A DNA stretch of 64,000 nucleotides from CAVZQN01 sp963837395 (GTDB lineage Bacteria > Acidobacteriota > HRBIN11 > JAKEFK01), in NCBI GenBank assembly GCA_963837395.1, contig CAWINI010000004.1:2666001-2730000 (forward strand). The letters run 5' to 3'. A model generated the notes under the pieces. That model saw only the letters and a list, made by a program, of their open reading frames with translations. It had not been told where the DNA came from and ran no database searches. The number at the start of each line of letters is the position of its first letter. The stretch's first letter is position 1. Positions 51,847 through 59,732 of this stretch are shown one piece after another. Position numbers and translations under genes: made by a program.

Positions 51847-52587
51847 TTAGACGCCAAGCGACAGACGATTCGCTAGAGATTGGGGAAGTCCGGCTTTCAA
51901 AATTTTACCCTGAGCTCTTGGCACCGAATATTCCACTCTCTTAAATGTAAGTGTTCTTCGTTCAGAATCGTACATTGCGAAGCTTGCGAGAGGATTTTTA
52001 TCGCGGGGCTGGCCTACGGATCCTGGATTGATCAAATATTTAAAGCCGTTCACCAGTTCAACTTTTACTCTTTCGGCATTCGGACGGAAAGTATATAAAC
52101 GCTGATTGCTAACAGCATAGATAACTGGCAGATGGGTGTGTCCAAAAAAACAAATCCTAAAATCCATTACTTGAAAAACTTCGTAGGCATCGTAATCGCT
52201 GAAAATGTATGCATCTTCATCAATTGGTGTGCCATGCGAAACCATAATCTGACTATCAACCATTAAAGGTCCTTGCGGAAGACGAATTAAATAAGAGCGA
52301 TTCTCCGGAGTTAGTTTCTTTCGAGTCCACAATGCTGAAGTCACTGCCGCTTTATTAAAGTTGTCACCTGATTCCAGGCCTGATGCGACCTTATCGTGAT
52401 TTCCACGAATAACGACTGCTTGCCTAAATTTGCGAATGATATCGATGATTTGATTCGGATTTGCGCCGTAACCAACGAGGTCACCTAAAACCAGAATACG
52501 ATGAAATTTCTTTCGCTTTACGTTTGCTAGAACGGCAGAAAGCGCTTCGAGATTTGAATGGATGTCGCTAATGATCAGATATTTCAT
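51847..52587 (-). CDS. metallophosphoesterase (YfcE/MJ0936-like)
   Basis: 246 residues. Metal-site motifs in order: ISDIHSNLEAL, GDLVGYGANP, RGNHDK, VSHGTP, FGHTHLP. Calcineurin-like phosphodiesterase fold in the cytoplasm; substrates may be cyclic nucleotides or phosphodiesters. Same strand as nadB, 21 nt away, so possibly one transcript. Confidence 0.92.
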   Translation of the reverse strand: MKYLIISDIHSNLEALSAVLANVKRKKFHRILVLGDLVGYGANPNQIIDIIRKFRQAVVIRGNHDKVASGLESGDNFNKAAVTSALWTRKKLTPENRSYLIRLPQGPLMVDSQIMVSHGTPIDEDAYIFSDYDAYEVFQVMDFRICFFGHTHLPVIYAVSNQRLYTFRPNAERVKVELVNGFKYLINPGSVGQPRDKNPLASFAMYDSERRTLTFKRVEYSVPRAQGKILKAGLPQSLANRLSLGV

Positions 52588-52658
52588 ACAGTCTTGAACT
52601 TAGGCCTAGGGGGGACAGTCACTATACCAAATCGGTACCACCAAATCAAACAAAACTC

Positions 52659-52734
52659 GATGCTGGATGCTAGATGCCTGATGCTTGGAAAAACGTTCGC
52701 AGTACCTAGCATCTAGCATCTAGCATCCGGCATC
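52659..52734. repeat. inverted repeat built of GATGCTGGAT/GATGCTAGAT words, copy 2
   Basis: Arms about 52659-52686 and 52704-52734, the same word family as 7581-7663 with different word order. Lies between the phosphoesterase and coaD genes. Confidence 0.75.
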
Positions 52735-52754
52735 GTATAAAATTGCGAGACATT

Positions 52755-53255
52755 ATGAAACGGGTGGCGGTTTATCCAGGAACCTTCGATCCCATTACAA
52801 ATGGTCACATTGATTTGATTAATCGTGCGCTTGAATTTGTGGATGAGTTGATCATTGCGATTCTGGTAAATTCCGAAAAAAAACCACTTTTTTCTGTGCG
52901 TGAGCGGATTCAATTAATCAAAAAAGTACTTCCAGAAAATAAACGGATCCGCATCGAACAGTTTGATGGATTGCTTGTTGATTACGCCACAAAAGTTGGA
53001 GCCCGAATGATTTTGCGCGGGCTTCGTGCAGTCAGTGATTTCGATTATGAATTTCAGATGGCGTTGATGAATCGCAGGCTTCAAGGACAAATCCAAACGG
53101 TATTTTTGGTGCCTGCAGAACAATATTCGTACGTTAGTTCGAGGCTTGTAAAGGAAATTTCCAATCTTGGTGGGACAGTTAAAGGATTAGTGCCACCAAT
53201 AGTTGAAAAAAGAATGAAAGAAAAACTTCATCGGATGAAAGGGACAAAAACATGA
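52755..53255 (+). CDS. coaD: phosphopantetheine adenylyltransferase
   Basis: 166 residues from ATG 52755; an upstream TTG at 52743 would add four residues and has no support. Motifs: YPGTFDPITNGHIDLI (TxGH), RGLRAVSDFDYEFQMALMN, and YSYVSSRLVKEI. Makes dephospho-CoA from phosphopantetheine and ATP. Overlaps the aminotransferase start by four bases (ATGA), so it heads the operon with the aminotransferase, PASTA, rpe and thioesterase genes. Confidence 0.96.
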   Translation: MKRVAVYPGTFDPITNGHIDLINRALEFVDELIIAILVNSEKKPLFSVRERIQLIKKVLPENKRIRIEQFDGLLVDYATKVGARMILRGLRAVSDFDYEFQMALMNRRLQGQIQTVFLVPAEQYSYVSSRLVKEISNLGGTVKGLVPPIVEKRMKEKLHRMKGTKT

Positions 53256-54430
53256 GGCTTACAAATCGCATTCAAAATATTACAGAATCACCAACCATCG
53301 CGATTAGTTCGCGTGCATCTGCGATGAAGGCATCAGGAATTGATGTCATTGACTTTAGCGCAGGTGAACCTGATTTTCCAACCCCTGAAAATGTGAAGAA
53401 CAAAGGGATTGAAGGAATCAAAACAAATTTTACAAAGTACACTCCTACTGCCGGAATTAAAAAGCTCCGTGAAGCTGTTGCTGCACGTTATGAGAAAAAA
53501 TATGGACAACCAATCCGCGCTGAAGAAGTAATTTTAACCAATGGCGGAAAACAAGCTCTTTATAATTTGATGTGCAGTCTGGTGCAGGAAGGTGATGAGG
53601 TTTTGATTCCCGAACCTTACTGGGTAACATTTCCGGATCAAGTGCGATTAGCAGGCGGCACACCGGTCTTTGTTTCAACGAAGCCGGAAGAATCGTTCTT
53701 AATTCGGGCAGAGGAGATTGAAAAAAAGATTACACCGCGTTCACGTGTGTTGATTTTGAATAGTCCCAACAATCCTTCCGGTGCTGTAATTCCGCGGGAT
53801 ACGATGCAAGAGATCGTCCGATTATGTGCGCGAAAAAATCTAAGTTTGATTTTCGATGAATGCTATGACTGTTTTGTATTTCCTCCACATCAGCATACTT
53901 CACCGATGCATTTCTTTCCGGAAGCGCGAGAGTTTACTTTTGTTGTAAACACATTTTCAAAAGTGTACGCAATGACCGGGTGGCGTCTTGGATTCGCAAT
54001 TGGACCGGCAGAGGTAATTTCTGCTTGCGATAAATTGCAAAGTCATACTACATCCAATCCCTCATCGATCAGCCAGTGGGCAGCTCTGGAAGCATTGGCA
54101 GGCGATCAAAGTTCAATTCAACTAATGTATGACGAATATTTGCGGCGACGACAATTTATTATGGAAGAAGCTTCAGCGATGCCCGGCGTTCGTTGCAATG
54201 AACCGATGGGAGCATTTTATTTGTTTCCAAATATTCAACCGCATCTAGGCAAAGATCTTCCTGATTCTGTGGCTTTTTGTAAAAAACTATTGGAAGAATG
54301 CCACGTAGGAACTGTCCCTGGTTCTGCTTTTGGAGTGGAAGGACATTTTCGAATTTCTTATGCTACATCTATGGAGAATTTGAAGGAAGGCTGCAAACGG
54401 ATCCACGAATTTTTGGAAAGTAGATTATAA
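53252..54430 (+). CDS. aspartate-type class I aminotransferase
   Basis: 392 residues. Class I/II motifs: SAGEPDFPTPENVK, YTPTAGIKKLREAVA, ILNSPNNPSGAVI, and the PLP-Lys in NTFSKVYAMTGWRLGF. The N-terminal phrase and the Arg in GHFRISYATS (substrate carboxylate) are those of AspC-type or branched aspartate/prephenate aminotransferases (IgammaB subgroup). Overlaps coaD by four bases. Confidence 0.92.
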   Translation: MRLTNRIQNITESPTIAISSRASAMKASGIDVIDFSAGEPDFPTPENVKNKGIEGIKTNFTKYTPTAGIKKLREAVAARYEKKYGQPIRAEEVILTNGGKQALYNLMCSLVQEGDEVLIPEPYWVTFPDQVRLAGGTPVFVSTKPEESFLIRAEEIEKKITPRSRVLILNSPNNPSGAVIPRDTMQEIVRLCARKNLSLIFDECYDCFVFPPHQHTSPMHFFPEAREFTFVVNTFSKVYAMTGWRLGFAIGPAEVISACDKLQSHTTSNPSSISQWAALEALAGDQSSIQLMYDEYLRRRQFIMEEASAMPGVRCNEPMGAFYLFPNIQPHLGKDLPDSVAFCKKLLEECHVGTVPGSAFGVEGHFRISYATSMENLKEGCKRIHEFLESRL

Positions 54431-54457
54431 GGTAGCTGACTAAAGTTCACGCTCCAT

Positions 54458-55195
54458 ATGTCCATCAAAAACTTTTTTCTATCAATCTTCAGGTTCTTTT
54501 TTCATGTCATCGGTTTGATGATTGTTGGTGCACTCAGCACGTTCATCGCTTTGCGTTTTTTTACAACAGGTGATGAAGTGGTTGTTCCGAATTTAAAAGG
54601 CAAGGCACCGGTGGAGGCAATCAAACTGTTAACAGATAAAGGACTGCAGCTAAAAATTTTGCCACAAAAAAGATTTGATAAAGAAATTCCGGCAGAGCAT
54701 ATCATTTCGCAAGAACCCGTTGCCGATACCCGCATCAAAACCGGACGAAGTGTGGAAGTGTATATGAGCCTTGGCCCTGAAAAAATTGTTGTACCTGATC
54801 TGACCGGACAAACCACGCGCGTTGCGACGTTGACTCTGGATCAATATAAACTTTCACCAGGAAAAATCGTTTACGTCACATCTCCTGGTGCTGAATCCGA
54901 TGCAGTATTAGCGCAATTTCCTTTGCCCGGAACTGTCGTTACTGATGTTCGCGTTGTAAATATTTTGGCGAACAACAGTATGTATGTAAATCCAAGATCT
55001 TTTGTTATGCCTGATGTAATTGGAAAACCGGTTGATGAAGTAAACTCCTTTTTCAAGGATGCCGGGCTTCGTGTTAGTTCCTCGCAACCGATTGATTATC
55101 CTGGAATCGCTCCCGGAACTGTTGTAAAGCAATCTCCACCTGCTGGATACAAAGTCAGCAGCAATACTCCAATCAGTTTATACTTTAGCAAGTAA
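54458..55195 (+). CDS. PASTA-domain membrane protein
   Basis: 245 residues. An N-terminal transmembrane anchor (FFFHVIGLMIVGALSTFIAL) is followed by three PASTA domains starting about 40, 110 and 180: VVPNLKGKAPVEAIKLLTDK, VVPDLTGQTTRVATLTLDQY, VMPDVIGKPVDEVNSFFKDA. No kinase domain. PASTA repeats bind peptidoglycan or muropeptides, so a periplasmic cell-wall binding role is likely. It is 27 nt after the aminotransferase and 4 nt before rpe, within the operon. Confidence 0.92.
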   Translation: MSIKNFFLSIFRFFFHVIGLMIVGALSTFIALRFFTTGDEVVVPNLKGKAPVEAIKLLTDKGLQLKILPQKRFDKEIPAEHIISQEPVADTRIKTGRSVEVYMSLGPEKIVVPDLTGQTTRVATLTLDQYKLSPGKIVYVTSPGAESDAVLAQFPLPGTVVTDVRVVNILANNSMYVNPRSFVMPDVIGKPVDEVNSFFKDAGLRVSSSQPIDYPGIAPGTVVKQSPPAGYKVSSNTPISLYFSK

Positions 55196-55199
55196 AGCT

Positions 55200-55871
55200 A
55201 TGGAAAAACGGATTGCACCATCGATTCTGTCAGCAGATTTTGCGCACCTTGCCGATCAAATAGAAATGGTTGAATCAGCAGGCGCAGACATGATCCATGT
55301 GGATGTGATGGATGGACATTTCGTGCCAAACATTACAATTGGTCCGGTTGTTGTTGAATGGATCCGTAAAGCCACGAATTTGCCATTAGATGTGCATCTG
55401 ATGATCGAAAATTCAGATCGCTACATTGAAGCATTTGTAAAAGCTGGTGCGAATTTAATTTCAGTACATTTTGAAGCGAACACGCATCTAAATCGCACTC
55501 TTCAACTGATCCATTCCTTAAACTGCAAGGCAGGTGTGGTGCTGAATCCAAGTAGTCCGGTAGATTGGCTTAGCGATTCGCTATCTTACTTAGATTTCGT
55601 ACTTCTAATGAGTGTTAATCCTGGTTTTGGCGGACAAAAATTTTTGCCGCATGTATTGCGCAAAGTGCAATATCTCCGATCGATGCGAAGTGATTTGGGA
55701 CAACATTTTGCAATCGAGATCGATGGCGGAATTGGACTGAATAATTTGAAGCAAGCTTTCGATGCAGGCTCAGATTGGATTGTGGCAGGATCGGCCATTT
55801 TTCAGAGTTCGGATCCAAGAGATACAGTTAAGAAAATGAAGCAAATCGCCCAGGAGTCCGAATCGGCGTGA
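55200..55871 (+). CDS. rpe: ribulose-phosphate 3-epimerase
   Basis: 223 residues. Metal/substrate motifs: APSILSADFAHLADQI, HVDVMDGHFVPNITIG, VHLMIENSDRYI, MSVNPGFGGQKF, EIDGGIG and AGSAIFQS. Interconverts ribulose-5-phosphate and xylulose-5-phosphate in the pentose phosphate pathway. The stop overlaps a GTG of the next gene (GTGA). Confidence 0.97.
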   Translation: MEKRIAPSILSADFAHLADQIEMVESAGADMIHVDVMDGHFVPNITIGPVVVEWIRKATNLPLDVHLMIENSDRYIEAFVKAGANLISVHFEANTHLNRTLQLIHSLNCKAGVVLNPSSPVDWLSDSLSYLDFVLLMSVNPGFGGQKFLPHVLRKVQYLRSMRSDLGQHFAIEIDGGIGLNNLKQAFDAGSDWIVAGSAIFQSSDPRDTVKKMKQIAQESESA

Positions 55872-55916
55872 AATCGATTTCCAGAGTTCGAGTGCGTTAT
55901 GCCGAAACGGACACAA
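55868..55916 (+). CDS. N-terminal part of the hotdog thioesterase (frame before the shift)
   Basis: GTG 55868 overlaps the rpe stop and reads VKSISRVRVRYAETDT, the usual beginning of acyl-CoA thioesterases (VRYAETDTMGVVYH). One base later the frame loses homology; the match continues in the +1 frame (next entry). The shift point lies in CACAAATGG (about 55913-55919), probably an extra A. Confidence 0.7.
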
Positions 55917-56306
55917 ATGGGTGTCGTTTATCACAGCAATTTTCTGGTTTATTTCGAAGTTGGTCGAACCGATTATTTTCGACAATTCGGTTTTACTTAT
56001 CGTGACTTAGAAAAGGACGGCATATTCATGCCGGTTACTGAATCCTATTGCCGCTACGACCGATCCGCTTATTATGATGACGAGCTCGACATCGTCACCA
56101 CTCTTGAAATGATGTCCCGCCTGAAATTGCGGTTTAACTATGATGTATTTCGGAATTCAAATGAAAAAATTGCAGAAGGCTATACAATGCACGTACCGGT
56201 GAATTCTTCTGGAAAACCGTGTAAAATACCTGCCGCTTATCTTGCCGCGTTTCCTGTGAAAGAAAATGCGCGGGAATCCGGCAATCCTCAGAGAGTTGGG
56301 AACTAA
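55899..56306 (+). CDS. hotdog-fold acyl-CoA thioesterase (YbgC/4-HBT-like)
   Basis: The frame from about 55917 reads MGVVYHSNFLVYFEVGRTDY, RQFGFTYRDLEKDGIFMP, then strands ending PAAYLAAFPVKENA. The first residues from ATG 55899 (MPKRTQ) are out of family. With the preceding 16 codons joined by one skipped base, a 145-residue protein of normal length results. Hydrolyses acyl-CoA; the active Asp is in AETDT of the other frame. Function lost if the shift is real, as ATG 55899 would remove the active-site strand. Confidence 0.85.
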   Translation: MPKRTQMGVVYHSNFLVYFEVGRTDYFRQFGFTYRDLEKDGIFMPVTESYCRYDRSAYYDDELDIVTTLEMMSRLKLRFNYDVFRNSNEKIAEGYTMHVPVNSSGKPCKIPAAYLAAFPVKENARESGNPQRVGN

Positions 56307-56310
56307 ACTT

Positions 56311-56377
56311 CAGTACCGAGTACTGAGTACTGAGTTCTGAGTTTTTACTCAGTACTCAGCACTCATTGCTCAGTACT
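56311..56377. repeat. inverted repeat built of GAGTACTGAGTACT words
   Basis: Arms about 56311-56342 and 56347-56377, loop about 4 nt. The words AGTACTGAGT/ACTCAGTACT are themselves palindromic. Lies between the thioesterase and epimerase genes. Confidence 0.75.
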
Positions 56378-56385
56378 AATTTAAT

Positions 56386-57351
56386 ATGAACATAGTTGTA
56401 ACCGGTGCGGCTGGTTTTATTGGCTCACATCTTTGTCAGAGTTTGATTTCGAAAGGACATAAAGTTACGGGTGTCGATTCATTTCTTGATTATTACCCGC
56501 GCTGGATCAAAGAAATGAATCTGGTAGAAATAAAAAGTAATCCTTCATTCCGTTTTATCGAAAAAAATATTTTGGAAATTAATTGGCTTGATCTGCTCGA
56601 TGGTATTGACGTCATCTATCATCTGGCCGCTCAGGCGGGAGTAAGGGCTAGCTGGGGGGAGAGTTTCCTTATTTATACCAAAAACAATATTGAAGCGACG
56701 CAATTGATGCTTGAGGCGTCTAAAGATAGAAAGCTCAAAAAGTTTGTTTTCGCCTCTACGTCATCGATCTACGGTGATGCATACGATATTCCGATGAAAG
56801 AGGATTCAGTCGTTAGACCGGTTTCACCGTATGGAGTGACAAAACAAGCTGCGGAGGGTCTGTGCTACTTATATTGGAAGAATCATGGTGTTCCTTGCGT
56901 TTCGCTGCGTTATTTCACAGTATATGGACCCAGGCAACGGCCTGATATGGCTTTTTATAAATTTATTCTTGCGTTGATAGAAAACCGCGCTTTAACGATC
57001 TTCGAAGATGGCAATCAAACCAGAGACTTTACCTTTGTTGATGATATAGTTGCCGGCACCGAACTCGCCTCACAAAATGGAATTGAAGGACGTACATATA
57101 ATCTTGGCGGTGGCAGCCAGTTGTCCGTGAATGATGTCCTAAAAATCCTTGGCGAAATCGCTGGCAAACAGGTTCAGGTGAATTTTGCAGAGAAACAAAA
57201 AGGCGATATGCGAGATACGTTTGCATCGATAGAAAAAGCAAAGCAGGATCTAAAGTATGTTCCGAAAGTGAACTTACATGAAGGCTTATCGCGAGAATAT
57301 CGTTGGCTTGCTGATTTACATAGCAGGGGATTGAGCTACAAAGTGAGTTGA
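56386..57351 (+). CDS. NAD-dependent epimerase (UDP-glucuronate/UDP-glucose 4-epimerase-like)
   Basis: 321 residues. NAD motif GAAGFIGSHL, HLAAQAGVRASWG (typical of GalE/Gla-epimerases of the UDP-GlcA type), FASTSSIYGD (Ser), SPYGVTK (Tyr/Lys) and TVYGPRQRPDMAF. Extended SDR with N- and C-terminal substrate domains. Acts in nucleotide-sugar metabolism for surface polysaccharide. No glycosyltransferase cluster is near it. bamD follows on the same strand after 12 nt. Confidence 0.92.
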   Translation: MNIVVTGAAGFIGSHLCQSLISKGHKVTGVDSFLDYYPRWIKEMNLVEIKSNPSFRFIEKNILEINWLDLLDGIDVIYHLAAQAGVRASWGESFLIYTKNNIEATQLMLEASKDRKLKKFVFASTSSIYGDAYDIPMKEDSVVRPVSPYGVTKQAAEGLCYLYWKNHGVPCVSLRYFTVYGPRQRPDMAFYKFILALIENRALTIFEDGNQTRDFTFVDDIVAGTELASQNGIEGRTYNLGGGSQLSVNDVLKILGEIAGKQVQVNFAEKQKGDMRDTFASIEKAKQDLKYVPKVNLHEGLSREYRWLADLHSRGLSYKVS

Positions 57352-57363
57352 AGGGAACGACAG

Positions 57364-58179
57364 ATGAGTAAGAAATATTTGATAATTCTAGCTGCACTGT
57401 TACTGGTTTTGGGATGCGGAGGGCCAAAGCACGCTGAGTTGGATCCAAACAAGCAAAACGATAAAGAATTGTACGAAACTGGCGAACGTGAAATGAAAGA
57501 TCAAAATTATGATAAAGCGCGAGCCGCATTCAAACTCGTATTCGATAATTTTCCGAAAAGTGATTATCGCATTCTTGCTAAGTTGAATTACGCAGAAAGT
57601 TTTTACAAAGATGGAGGCGAAGCCAATTACATTCTTGCTATTCAGGAATATCAAGATTTCATTACATTGTTTCCCTTCAGTCCAAAAGCTGCGTATGCGC
57701 AATATCAAATTGGCGCTTGTTATTATCAGATGATGGAAAAGCCGGATCGTGATCAAACCAATACTAGAAAAGCCCTGGATGAATTTCGTAAGGTGATCGA
57801 TGGTTATCCGAATGGCGAATATTACAAGTCGGCATATGACCGATTAATAGAATGTTATCAAAAGCTTGCCGAACACGAATTTCTGATTGCTCGTTATTAT
57901 AATCGCACCGGGAAACATATTGCGGCTGTAGAACGGTTGAAAGAATTACTTCAAAAATATCCGGAGAGTGTGCATACGGCTGAACAGTATTATTATCTAG
58001 CTCATTCGTTGGAAGAACTTTCTCAAGGTCCGGAAAGCTGTGTTTACTATAGTAAGATCGTAGAAAAGTGGCCTGATTCAGAATATTCTTCAAATGCACG
58101 TGAAGGCGCGAGCCGTGTTTGTAGCGGCGAAGCGCAAACCCAAACGCAAACTCAAACCCAAACGCAACCTTCAAATTAG
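57364..58179 (+). CDS. bamD: outer-membrane assembly lipoprotein BamD
   Basis: 271 residues. Lipoprotein signal with lipobox LVLGCG (Cys at about 19). Five TPR-like helix pairs follow (YDKARAAFKLVFDNFPKSDY, AIQEYQDFITLFPFSPKAAYAQ, LERLKELLQKYP-type segment) as in E. coli BamD. The tail ends in (QT)n (QTQTQTQTQTQ), encoded by a hexanucleotide repeat at 58135-58164; this is unusual for BamD. Part of the BAM complex for outer-membrane protein insertion. Confidence 0.9.
   Translation: MSKKYLIILAALLLVLGCGGPKHAELDPNKQNDKELYETGEREMKDQNYDKARAAFKLVFDNFPKSDYRILAKLNYAESFYKDGGEANYILAIQEYQDFITLFPFSPKAAYAQYQIGACYYQMMEKPDRDQTNTRKALDEFRKVIDGYPNGEYYKSAYDRLIECYQKLAEHEFLIARYYNRTGKHIAAVERLKELLQKYPESVHTAEQYYYLAHSLEELSQGPESCVYYSKIVEKWPDSEYSSNAREGASRVCSGEAQTQTQTQTQTQPSN
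58135..58164 (+). repeat. hexanucleotide tandem repeat CAAACN in bamD
   Basis: Five head-to-tail units CAAACC, CAAACG, CAAACT, CAAACC, CAAACG, encoding QT pairs at the BamD C-terminus. The tract is in frame and length changes would keep the frame. Confidence 0.75.
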
Positions 58180-58192
58180 CTATGTTTACCGT

Positions 58193-58209
58193 CTTTAGCG
58201 ACGCTAAAG
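58193..58209. repeat. small hairpin CTTTAGC...GCTAAAG
   Basis: CTTTAGCG-A-CGCTAAAG, 14 nt after the bamD stop. No T-run, so it may be a processing or protective structure. Confidence 0.5.
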
Positions 58210-58235
58210 TGTCGTCTTATTGCTACAAGTATCGC

Positions 58236-58264
58236 TTGACAAGTGTAATACTTCTTGTGATAGT
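58236..58264 (+). promoter_or_regulatory. sigma-70-type promoter
   Basis: TTGACA (58236-58241), 17-bp spacer, GATAGT (58259-58264). Upstream of the LysM gene; an AACCTCAA-ATGA-TTGAGGTT hairpin (58278-58297) would lie in its 5' UTR. Confidence 0.65.
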
Positions 58265-58344
58265 GTTATTCGATGCGAACCTCAAATGATTGAGGTTTGT
58301 GTCAAAATGGAATTAGTCAACGCATTCAGACAAGGGAGCGGAAA

Positions 58345-59595
58345 ATGACGAAAGCCTGGCTAAAACTTTTGTTTGGCTTTATGGCTTGCTTTTTCCTCAT
58401 CAGCTATGGCACCTGCATTGCGCAGACAGAAGGGGATACTCAAACTCAGGGAACTCAGCAGGTGGAACCACAAGCAACTCAAGAGGAGACTCAGTCGGCG
58501 CAGCAACCCAGCACAGAGGCAAGCCCGCAACCAAAATCCGGTGAACTTCCACCTCCGCTTGAAGCGGAAATGGTGGTCGCCGAACATTGGTCCAAAAACC
58601 CATTTCCACGCACCGTCGCTGCAGGCGCGCGTGTACATATCGTAGAACGTGGCGATACTTTATGGGACTTAGCGCAACGTTACTACCAAAATCCATTTTT
58701 GTGGCCTCAAATCTGGGACGCAAATAAATATATTCCTAATGCTCATTGGATTTACCCTGGTGATCCGGTGATCATTCCACCATTGACTCCGATCAGCGAA
58801 CAAATGATCGCTCAGGAAGCACAACCTCCTGGACCGGAAGGAGAAGTTCCTGGTGGACCTGGAGGGGGTGCGCCCGGTGAAAAACTTTATCCAATTGCAC
58901 TCGATGTTGATTTATATTGCAGTGGCTTGATTGTCCCTGACACCGGTGGTTGGAGAGTTAAAATCATTGGCAATGAAGAAAATAATTACAAAGTCGCACT
59001 ATCGACTTTTGATATTGTTTATTTGAATCAAGGCGAAGCAGATGGTATCTCGCCCGGAGACGAATTTACAATCCTTCAGCACGTTCGCAAAATATTTCAT
59101 CCGATAACTGGCGAATCTCTTGGTGACTATATAGTCCAAACAGGAAGACTCAAAGTTGTAGCAACACAGGAAAAAACTTCCACTGCGCAAATTACATACG
59201 CCTGTGATGCGACTTTAGTTGGAGATTATTTAGTACCATTTGAGCCCAAAGAAGTTCCAAATCTCACCGATCTTCCTCCAGTAGATCGTTTCAGTTTGGA
59301 AAGGCCGAATCAGAAGGGATACGTCGTATTTGCAAAAGATGATCTCACCTCACTTGGTGATAACAACGAAGTGCAGATCGATGTTGGAGCTGCTGATGGT
59401 ATTACAGTTGGAACACGCTTGATTGTTTACAGAAATCAAACTTCAGGCTATGAAAATACCGGTTTTGAACGGGACATTCCAAGACGTGTTCTGGGTGAGA
59501 TGGTAGTATTTTCCGTGCAAGACTCTACAGCTACTGGTCGGATCATACAGATGTACGACTTCGTCATGCAAGGAGATATGGTAGAGGTACGTTAG
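58345..59595 (+). CDS. LysM-domain exported protein
   Basis: 416 residues from ATG 58345 (AGGGAG upstream); a longer frame to 58297 would include the 5' UTR. Signal peptide (LLFGFMACFFLISYGTCIAQ), a Gln/Thr/Glu-rich linker (about 25-90), and a LysM domain (about 93-150: HIVERGDTLWDLAQRYYQNP, WPQIWDANKYIPNAHWIYPG). A Gly/Pro linker and a beta-rich C-terminal half with two similar units (DGISPGDEFTIL and DGITVGTRLIVY) follow. Likely periplasmic peptidoglycan-binding protein. Own promoter at 58236 and terminator at 59619. Confidence 0.88.
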   Translation: MTKAWLKLLFGFMACFFLISYGTCIAQTEGDTQTQGTQQVEPQATQEETQSAQQPSTEASPQPKSGELPPPLEAEMVVAEHWSKNPFPRTVAAGARVHIVERGDTLWDLAQRYYQNPFLWPQIWDANKYIPNAHWIYPGDPVIIPPLTPISEQMIAQEAQPPGPEGEVPGGPGGGAPGEKLYPIALDVDLYCSGLIVPDTGGWRVKIIGNEENNYKVALSTFDIVYLNQGEADGISPGDEFTILQHVRKIFHPITGESLGDYIVQTGRLKVVATQEKTSTAQITYACDATLVGDYLVPFEPKEVPNLTDLPPVDRFSLERPNQKGYVVFAKDDLTSLGDNNEVQIDVGAADGITVGTRLIVYRNQTSGYENTGFERDIPRRVLGEMVVFSVQDSTATGRIIQMYDFVMQGDMVEVR

Positions 59596-59618
59596 CATTT
59601 TTCGTGCTGTAATTCCTT

Positions 59619-59654
59619 AAACGGGCGGGCAAAAACACCCGCCCGTTTGTTTTT
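59619..59654 (+). terminator. intrinsic terminator of the LysM gene
   Basis: 11-bp stem AAACGGGCGGG / CCCGCCCGTTT (59619-59629, 59638-59648), loop CAAAAACA, followed by GTTTTT. Confidence 0.9.
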
Positions 59655-59732
59655 GGTGAATTTCCCTGTGAACCTTTGACGAGCATCTGAGCCATATGTT
59701 ATTCTCAAGTCCATTGAATCGAGGGGTCTTTT

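Noticed and set aside
58135..58164. CRISPR-like repeats
   Set aside because: It is a short in-frame hexamer tract inside bamD without spacers.
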